NCBI GenBank assembly: GCA_949317995.1
Contig: OX439049.1
Location: 15,128,395 to 15,192,394, forward strand
DNA length: 64,000 bases
Direction of reading: 5' to 3'
Source of the DNA: Acholoe squamosa
Taxonomy: Eukaryota; Annelida; Polychaeta; Phyllodocida; Polynoidae
Shown: positions 57,712 to 64,000 of the stretch, piece by piece
Layout of the letters: each line of letters opens with the position of its first letter
Numbering within the stretch: position 1 is the first letter of the stretch
Notes under the pieces: model-generated
Database searches by the model: none
Told to the model about the DNA's origin: nothing
Seen by the model: the letters and a program-made list of their open reading frames with translations, nothing else
Program-made: the position numbers and the translations under genes

Positions 57712-57729
57712 TAATAATAATAATTATAT

Positions 57730-57828
<99 letters not shown>

Positions 57829-57841
57829 TATAATAATAATA
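57712..57841. repeat. (TAA)n microsatellite, array 1
   Basis: About 40 TAA units following the LINE remnant; may have grown from the LINE tail. Confidence 0.95.
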
Positions 57842-58013
57842 TAGAGATAAGAAAATCACACAAAACCAAACACAGTCAGTTTCATATTATTGACAGTTTA
57901 TTTCTTAGACATTTGATGAGTATGATAATTGATGTTACATTTTGGTGTTATGTTGTTGCTGATCTTATGGTGCGATGTTTCGAGTCATTTATAACTCTTC
58001 ATCAGGCAAGATC

Positions 58014-58044
58014 AATAATAATAATAGTAATAATAGTAATAATC

Positions 58045-58119
<75 letters not shown>

Positions 58120-58120
58120 G
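58014..58120. repeat. (TAA)n microsatellite, array 2
   Basis: About 35 AAT/TAA units, 172 bp after array 1, with TAG and CAT interruptions in the first 30 bp. Poly-N, poly-I and poly-Y frames across both arrays are artefacts. Confidence 0.95.
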
Positions 58121-58512
58121 TATATTTATAAATATATGTGCACTAACAGTCTTGTGTCTCCCATCTGGGTTTTGGAACACCACAGTCAGAAAAGAAATAA
58201 TTTCTAAAAATAAAATTATGTAACTAGATATCTGTCTTCTCTAGGGGTTTGGGTGTTCAGATCAAAATACCCGTCAATGATGTCATGCTGTGGTGTTGTT
58301 AAATTCAAACATCCTAACCCTGATATCTATTCATAGTAACAGGGTTACATAAAGGTTGGAAGGTTGTCTACTAATAGGGTATGATGGAGAAGTAAATAGG
58401 TAGGTGGGCCACCAGTCAGAATCTCAGATACAACAGAATCAGGACTCCCTCACCCAGTTACTGACACGAGTCCAACCCAGTTTACTGTCATACAATAGGG
58501 TTGTACGTCCTG
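58121..58512. other. Non-coding spacer
   Basis: No recognised feature. Confidence 0.45.
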
Positions 58513-58741
58513 GGGTAAACCCCTGTAAATAAGCCGCACCCGCCCATAAGCCACACCCTGAATTTGTGGGTAGGCTATGAGCCGCACCTGGGGCCTGAAA
58601 AATGCTGCCATTTCTTACAACTGTCTATATGCACATAAAACTCCTCATATAAGCCACAGTCTAAGTTCAGGCTGATCCCACAGGCCACAACAAGGGACTG
58701 AAATGGTCCATAGGCTGTGGCTTATACGGAGGGTTTTACTG
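58513..58741. mobile_element. MITE, about 229 bp, CAGTAAAACC type
   Basis: GGTAAACCCCTGTAAATAAGCC on the left (last two bases beyond the core) and inverted GGCTTATACGGAGGGTTTTA-CTG on the right, followed by TA. The interior repeats the AAGCC[GA]CA word in both orientations. CAGT end plus TA suggests a pogo-like relative of the 44.1-kb element. Confidence 0.65.
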
Positions 58742-60273
58742 TATGTTTTATGCCTGGAGGGGTGCTTATCGGGGCAGGTAATATTGGATACTAGGCAGAT
58801 GGTAAAAGCAATTATCTTGTTTCTTGGAAGTTTGCCTTGAATGCTGTAGAGGAATATTGAAGTCGACTCTTCATATGGATTGTTTCAATAGACCATCTTA
58901 TCTATAGCACATTTATTACTTATGATTTCATTTCCCTAATTTCAAACCCCTAACTGAATCGGAACCACAAAAGGTTACATTATTAGGGATGGGTTCATAT
59001 AAATATTCGTTGCTTGTAGATTGAATTCATTGTTTGTTACTCTAAGTAACTGGGATTCGGGGACTATAAGGACGAATGAAACATGTATCAAAGAAAGATG
59101 CCAACGTACCCCCTAAACTTATTTTAAGCAGACTTATTTCTTGAGCCCCAATCATCAGAGGTACCAACTCTATAGAGAAGGGTAGAATTACTCTAGAAGG
59201 GAGAAGATCTGACGTTCTCCTACTATTCTATAAAATACCTATTCATATATTTATATGGGTCTATACATATGTCATATACACCCTAAATACATGTATATAT
59301 ACATATTGATGACACTGCATTTTGTGGTATTATCTTATGTATTAAAATGCATGCAAGTCTCAATGATTGTATTGGTGTATCTCATAATACAGTGTTCTTT
59401 TTGTGTACCTTTGAATCTGGATCAGTTTCATTTCAAATAAATGATTTTATAAGTCTTATACACGGGAGAGGCCTACCAATAATAGTGTTATCAAAGGGTG
59501 TGAAGCATAGAGTCCTTAAGTTTATAAACCCATGGGTCTACAATATTCAGTATTAAATAAAGTAGGTGACCCAGGTAGTAGAACACAGACAGTGCCTGGA
59601 TGGTGAGGTTGACAGTAATAAATGTACAGTCATAAGCACCGGAAACTAGGCATAGTAAGATAGGCACATGGCTAAACACACGTACCACCCTTTTTACCTC
59701 TATCTCTCCACATTTCTGACTTATTTCACCTCTCTTTTCACCCTCTCCATTTGTACTTTTGTGTGCCTTTTTTTTATTTCAGACATTTTGTGTATTGCAT
59801 GCAGCGTACTATGGTAGGCTTGACTCTTGTCCTACACATGGTAGAGATGTATATCCAAATTAACCTATAAGCTTGTGCCCTTTGGATTAGCATGCAGGTC
59901 CCAAAAAGCTGCAGGGATGCAGTAGTTTTGAACAATAAGATTTTCATAATTGTCTGTTCATGTGTGAGTGCCGGGGTGGGGGTACGGCCAGGGTAATTCA
60001 ATCTGCAGGAAGCATTGAACCCCTACAAAACCACGTTCTGACAGTTAGGATAATACTAGTCTGATCAGCTCAAGTTAATGGTTATAATTGAAAATCATTT
60101 CAATCGGATATATCATGATGATGATAAATGTGGAGATGGAACATTCTGATAACCAATGAACAGGTATTGTGCTATTATTCAGATTATTCGGAAGCTATCC
60201 AGGAGGATATTATTTAACAAAATACACCAACGACTAGAATCTTCAAGTCGTACTGAAAATTACATGGAAATTG
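58742..60273. other. Non-coding stretch, no gene seen
   Basis: Short frames only, none recognisable. Confidence 0.45.
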
Positions 60274-61164
60274 CACACACAGACAAAAACAACGAACCTA
60301 ACTATCTTAGGCAAACTTTAGCTAAAATGCCTAACTTTCTAAGGTAACTTGAGAGTTTGCATGTGCCCAAACCACCAATTTTTTCTTAGGAGTTTACAGC
60401 TAACTATTAATAAAAACTCCTAACTTGCCTGACTTTGCCTAGTAGCTTCATATGCCATTTTCCTAGATTCCTAAAATCAGACTGAAGCTTAAAGTCCTGT
60501 TTTGGCACAAAAGAATAGTACTGACCAGCATTATTAAGCCAACGGTGCTTATGTGGTTTCATGGTTATTCCTATATTTCAATAATTCAAGCGGTCGGTGT
60601 AATCTCTATATTACTAGAGTTTAGACAGCAACAACAGTGCCTCATCATTTAAGAACCATGTTCAATGCCTCACATCATTTTCAGCTCCTAAGCTAAGTTG
60701 CTCTGGGTTTATTACATGGTCACAGACTCAACACTGTAGTTATAGGAGCATATTTGAATATCCATAGGACAGGTGTGTCTATTCTTATCCCTTGCTCCTT
60801 TAATGTTTTTCCAACCTATTAGGTGCATTTTGTTGATTATTGTGTCAGGTTGAATTTTAAAAGCCTTATCATGCCAATAGTCATTGGAATCACCATTATT
60901 TCGAGATCTACGGGCTTCTACATGATATGCACATACTAGAAAAATCCTCATGTAAACCACACTGCCAACTGGTGTCAAGAAAAATGCTATCCTTTAGACA
61001 AAACTACTACTCCTAAGACAAAGTAAACAATTGTCTCTGTTGGCTAAGTCAAGTCAGCTTGCCTAAAAAAGTTAGGCAATACTGGTAACATGTTAGTCAG
61101 ATGTTAGTCATGTGTTAGGTGTTTTGCCTAATTAGATTTACTAACTTGGATTTTTTTCTGTGCA
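60274..61164. mobile_element. Possible 891-bp TIR element with 8-bp duplication
   Basis: The left flank GGAAATTG (60,266-60,273) and right flank GGAATTTG (61,165-61,172) match at 7 of 8 bases. Ends CACACACAGACAAAAAC and inverted ATTTTTTTCTGTGCA are similar, and subterminal CTAACT...TTAGGC motifs occur inverted at both ends. Words such as TTGCCTAA and GTTAGTCA recur near the ends. Non-coding; TIR identity is modest. Confidence 0.45.
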
Positions 61165-61316
61165 GGAATTTGCAATTGCGGAGCTGGGTGTAATAATATC
61201 AAAAACTGTCTTTCTGAGGTATAGATCTGACCTTTGAGGAATAAGGCTCTCGACTGAGGCACTGGGATTTTACACATAGTAAAATAGAACTTCAATTAGA
61301 AGAAATCTCATTATTA

Positions 61317-61676
61317 TAGGGGACAAGGGTGACTGTCCCTCCCCCTTCCCCATGCCAGTGATATAGGATGTAGTGAGGCCCTTCCAGTGTTGGACCTTGT
61401 GAGAAGACTGGTCTTACTCCTGGTACTGACTCCATAATCTTTAATCTGACAGTCACGCCATCCAGGGTCTACATACAAAAAGGAGTCATCAGCAAGCACA
61501 CCAATGTATTCTACCCTACACAAGTCCCCAGCAAACATTGGACCTTTTCCACCCCACACTGGCCACAGTCTCAGGAATTGTTCTGCCACAGGACTCACCC
61601 ACGCCAAGTCACTCCACAAGTCAATAATCTCAATGTAAACTCTAATAATTATTTTGTTTCCACTCTTCTTTTTTCA
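61317..61676 (-). CDS. Exon-like frame, unidentified
   Basis: A minus-strand frame open from about 61,673 to a stop near 61,315 with dense, folded-domain-like sequence: NKIIIRVYIEIIDLWSDLAW, then SPVAEQFLRLWPVWGGKG, then DLCRVEYIGVLADDSFLYVD and PGWRDCQIKDYGV. Rich in W, Y, D and V, unlike chance frames nearby. No ATG at the left, so it would be an internal exon; a donor-like AGGAGTAAGAC lies inside the frame at about 61,409-61,419. I do not recognise the family and have no second exon. Confidence 0.35.
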
Positions 61677-62346
61677 ACAACTGCATAGCGATTACATACA
61701 TTGTGCACGTTTGTTATCATGGTGCAGGGATGCAACTCTTACATGTCTATTGGTCAATGCTGCAATCGGACATTTACCTTGATATGCCCCCAAATGCAGT
61801 GCTAAATGCATGCGGTGACTATGCTTGCCATTTTACTGATGTATAATAGTACTCATAATGTTGATGGCATAGGGACATGAACATGGAGGCATCATGCTAC
61901 CCTTAAGGGATTCAGAAAAAAATGTAGATGAGAACCTCTTCAATGCAGCTTGCCTCAAATCCTGTTTATAATCCAAGAAATCTTTTCTCTAGTGTAGGTA
62001 CTGTTGACTGTGTTTTTATATGGTACCCTGTCTCTGACGTCAGAGGGACTTCAGTGTGTGGCTAGGCGTGGGAGGATTTGTATTGGAGTAAGTGCAGAAT
62101 GCTTACTTAGATTATAAACCACAAGGCTTTGATGTGATGTATACTTCAAAGTGCATTTGTAATGGATTCATTATCATATATAAATATGTACAGGTAGGTA
62201 ATAACCTCTGGAGGGCATTTCAAAACCATAGCTATAGATATCATTTTGAAATGCCCTGCAGTGATGTATGCCTTGCATTCCGGTGCAGTTGGGAGACATG
62301 GGGTGCATTCTAAGGTGCAATATGGGTCTGAGATATATTATCTTAA

Positions 62347-62348
<2 letters not shown>
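61677..62348. other. Non-coding stretch with one hairpin
   Basis: GGGCATTTCAAAA at about 62,214 pairs perfectly with TTTTGAAATGCCC at about 62,244-62,256. No gene seen. Confidence 0.5.

Positions 62349-62402
<54 letters not shown>
62349..62402. repeat. (TA)n microsatellite
   Basis: About 27 TA units, followed after 15 bp by a shorter TA run; just upstream of the retroelement promoter region. Confidence 0.95.
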
Positions 62403-62404
<2 letters not shown>

Positions 62405-62490
62405 GATTATATACACCCGTGTATATATATATAATTAATATGTACAGCGGTTGGTACTACTTTCTCCTCCAGGGCGCGCATTAATATGTA

Positions 62491-62523
62491 TGACGTCATG
62501 GTAAACAATAGCGCCTATATAAG
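62491..62523 (+). promoter_or_regulatory. Promoter-like elements of the right-edge retroelement
   Basis: A perfect CRE-type palindrome TGACGTCA at 62,491-62,498 and a TATA box CTATATAAG at 62,515-62,523 lie 128 bp or more upstream of the ATG at 62,651. Spacing would place the transcription start near 62,550. Inferred from sequence only. Confidence 0.5.
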
Positions 62524-62650
62524 CTTCGGGATCCAAATTAACCGTCAGTTGGCGGATATCCTTCAAGCGGCACACACCACGCTGGGTGGTGCCGGAAATT
62601 TTAACGGTTTTATCCGTTTTTCCAAATTAATACGGTGTTAACCTATCATT

Positions 62651-63679
62651 ATGGGTAGGAAAGGAACAACTAGCGGCACACAAAGGTCCAAGACCAAGAA
62701 GTCGCCTAAAAAACCAAGGAATATTGCCAACTCTAGGATTTCGAGCAGTGCAGACTCCAATGGGGGTGGTCATGGATCATCTTCCCCAACTGCTACTGGG
62801 GGTTCATTGGATTTGCCTGTTGACCAGACGTATATCGGGGAGCTGGAGGAACGTACTACTCGTATGGAGCAGCAGCTCGAAAACATCCGGTCCTTATTGG
62901 AGAACCAGGCGGCTAAACGGACATGTGCTTCAGCAGCGGCATGCGAGACTGAGACGGGTTGTACACGTGGTGGTGTTGATAAACATTCCACAGACAACAT
63001 GGTAACCAGGCAACGGGGGCGTGGCCGGCAGCGCTCGCCTGACTACCGGGGTCTCCACGGCGACAAGAAGGGACGTCGCCATCTTGAATCTTCGAGTAGA
63101 TCGTCTTCATACCGTAGTATTTCGATGGATTCATCGGATTCTATTAGGACTAATGCCTCATGGAACGGTCGTCGGCATGCTAAAAAGTCTAGAGGTATGT
63201 TTGATCAGAGAAATTTCTTGAAGAAGGGTGAAAAAGTGGATAGTATCGAGAAACTGCTGCTTGTTAACATCAGGACGATAAAACAGTTGATAGAGGAGGG
63301 TGAAGATGTTTTCGAGGTGGTTAAGCATATTGAAGTTCTATTGAAAAAGTCCTCTACCAGAATATATACTTTGAAAGCTTTGGTAGCTTACGATTCATCG
63401 GTGAAAAACAGAGCTAATGTTGAGGGTATTGAGTCGTTTGGCGATGTTAAAAGTGAGGATATTCTTAGGCACCTGTCTTATGACGGAACGGTGCAAGCTC
63501 AGAAGGCGGGTGGGGCTAAGCCTAAGTCGTTCAAGTCAAAACAATCCAACCGGACCTGTTATGCCTTCAACAGGGCTGAAGGCTGCAGGGAAGACCCGTG
63601 CAGGTATCGTCACATTTGTGAGATTTGTAGCATGTCAAACCATGGTAAAGACAAGTGTCAAAAGAACAAAAAAGACTAG
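62651..63679 (+). CDS. Gag-like protein with CCCH and CCHC zinc fingers
   Basis: 342 residues. The N-terminal 30 residues are basic and K/S/T-rich. A coiled coil is likely at about 55-88 (YIGELEERTTRMEQQLENI). Residues 110-175 are R/S/G-rich and probably disordered. A helical region follows at about 190-255, including SIEKLLLVNIRTIKQLIEEG. The C-terminus has two zinc-binding motifs in tandem: C303-x8-C312-x4-C317-x3-H321 (CCCH type) and C323-x2-C326-x4-H331-x4-C336 (a classical CCHC knuckle), then a lysine-rich end. This fits an RNA-binding particle protein. The ATG at 62,651 is the first in frame, just after an A/T-rich leader. Confidence 0.75.
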   Translation: MGRKGTTSGTQRSKTKKSPKKPRNIANSRISSSADSNGGGHGSSSPTATGGSLDLPVDQTYIGELEERTTRMEQQLENIRSLLENQAAKRTCASAAACETETGCTRGGVDKHSTDNMVTRQRGRGRQRSPDYRGLHGDKKGRRHLESSSRSSSYRSISMDSSDSIRTNASWNGRRHAKKSRGMFDQRNFLKKGEKVDSIEKLLLVNIRTIKQLIEEGEDVFEVVKHIEVLLKKSSTRIYTLKALVAYDSSVKNRANVEGIESFGDVKSEDILRHLSYDGTVQAQKAGGAKPKSFKSKQSNRTCYAFNRAEGCREDPCRYRHICEICSMSNHGKDKCQKNKKD

Positions 63680-64000
63680 GAAATTTCACTTAGGCAAGGT
63701 CCTGCTTTAGATTCTGATATTTTGATGCCTGATTCTAGTGTAGTACGTATGGTAGATCTTCCTGAGCCCCCCGTTCAAATCATTTCGGGTGAAAATAATG
63801 AAAATGATGTTAATATCTCTTGTAATGTTAGCAAGAATATTTTTATGTCTTATGGTGGCCCAGTACAGGGCGAGTTTAAACCACTGTTTACGGTGGAGTG
63901 TGTTAATAGGCCTAGCATCAGGGTCTATGATAGTTGCATCAATGGTGTATGTGAGTGTGAGCATTTCATTTCTGGTAGGAAAGCTCAGATTTTACCTTGT
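63680..64000 (+). CDS. Start of a second retroelement ORF, runs off the window
   Basis: Immediately after the Gag-like ORF, 107 codons are open in the same phase to the window edge, including MPDSSVVRMVDLPEPPVQII, NVSKNIFMSYGGPVQGEF and RPSIRVYDSCINGVCECEH. No recognisable enzyme motif yet. It may be a separate ORF starting at an internal ATG, or the upstream part of a polyprotein reached by read-through, which some retroelement families use; the sequence alone does not decide. Confidence 0.45.

Larger units (their letters stand above)
56300..57712 (+). mobile_element. LINE ORF2 remnant (endonuclease end to RT)
   Basis: Plus-strand fragments in order: the end of the endonuclease domain (CIDYIVIDCDIISHTGVLDC then HHYAVQ where SDH is usual, about 56,368-56,460); the linker RKKPREIKTNSCFTG ... 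LLIQESFIE; a MITE insertion (56,643-56,889); then LDVVCPHKTFKVTKEPKPW and INERNALIAELKFTK; RT motifs ACFIDF, GVPQGSNMG, LLFVLFINDIS and the catalytic MYADDL at about 57,466-57,483; and a last piece VKSMCVYFGSNRRIKNL near 57,650-57,700. Several frame changes separate these. The 3' end abuts the (TAA)n array. Jockey/CR1-group by its layout, but the clade is not certain. Confidence 0.8.
62440..64000 (+). mobile_element. Retroelement, probably DIRS-like, left part only
   Basis: Visible parts are an upstream region with promoter-like motifs, a Gag-like ORF (62,651-63,679) and the beginning of a further open frame running off the window. No LTR pair or inverted terminal repeat can be judged because the right half is outside. 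What is visible looks whole, with no breaks noticed, suggesting a young copy. The DIRS-like assignment rests on the zinc-finger arrangement of the first protein and is tentative; an LTR-type element is the alternative. Confidence 0.5.

Noticed and set aside
57641-58223. Poly-Y, poly-I and poly-N frames
   Set aside because: Products of the two (TAA)n arrays.

Overview
This looks like a gene-poor, AT-rich stretch of an animal nuclear genome, most likely a marine invertebrate; I cannot name the species. The signs are long non-coding stretches, (TA)n, (CT)n and (TAA)n microsatellites, apurinic-endonuclease LINEs, many small DNA transposons with terminal inverted repeats (TIRs) and short target-site duplications, tRNA-headed SINE-like repeats, and tyrosine-recombinase retroelement sequence. 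I see no bacterial operons, no CRISPR array, no rRNA and no convincing functional tRNA. I recognise no complete host gene; one exon-like frame (about 61.3-61.7 kb) and one coding-like remnant (22.1-22.6 kb) are the best candidates for non-transposon coding sequence.

Layout. 0-13.6 kb: mostly unique non-coding DNA with two copies (A, B) of a tRNA-headed composite repeat, (CT)n tracts and one small hairpin. 13.6-15.5 kb: a 1.34-kb TIR element inside a (TA)n tract, then a small TIR element that has grown an internal 18-bp minisatellite. 15.7-16.3 kb: 3' end of a LINE. 17.7 kb: a long isolated hairpin. 19-20 kb: a 207-bp MITE and a (TA)n tract. 22.1-24.3 kb: a 36-unit, 47-bp minisatellite joined to an unidentified coding-like remnant. 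24.5-27.7 kb: an internally deleted LINE on the minus strand whose first-ORF region encodes a NADAR-like domain, the most interesting protein in the window. 29.7-31.1 kb: fossil tyrosine-recombinase retroelement sequence next to two unidentified open frames. 32-42.7 kb: palindromic dispersed repeats, composite repeat C, and several MITEs. 43.1-44.3 kb: a GC-rich tandem array interleaved with tRNA-like sequences, a near-perfect hairpin and a pogo-like MITE. 44.8-50.9 kb: more MITEs and an 83-bp tandem repeat. 51.4-54.1 kb: LINE ORF1 remains and composite repeat D. 54.3-55.1 kb: a 752-bp element with long TIRs. 56.3-57.7 kb: a LINE ORF2 remnant split by a 247-bp MITE that left a perfect 8-bp duplication. 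57.7-62.4 kb: twin (TAA)n arrays, two more TIR elements and (TA)n. From 62.4 kb to the right edge: the promoter and first ORF of a retroelement, probably DIRS-like, with a CCCH plus CCHC zinc-finger Gag-like protein; the visible part looks whole.

How the parts fit: nearly everything recognisable is mobile DNA in nested layers. Two themes recur. First, palindromes: a roughly 60-bp dispersed palindrome in at least seven places, and copy-specific hairpins at one end of each composite repeat. Second, tandem repeats that grow inside transposons (the 18-bp array at 15.2 kb and the 81-bp array at 56.7 kb). All calls are from reading the sequence; no database search was run.
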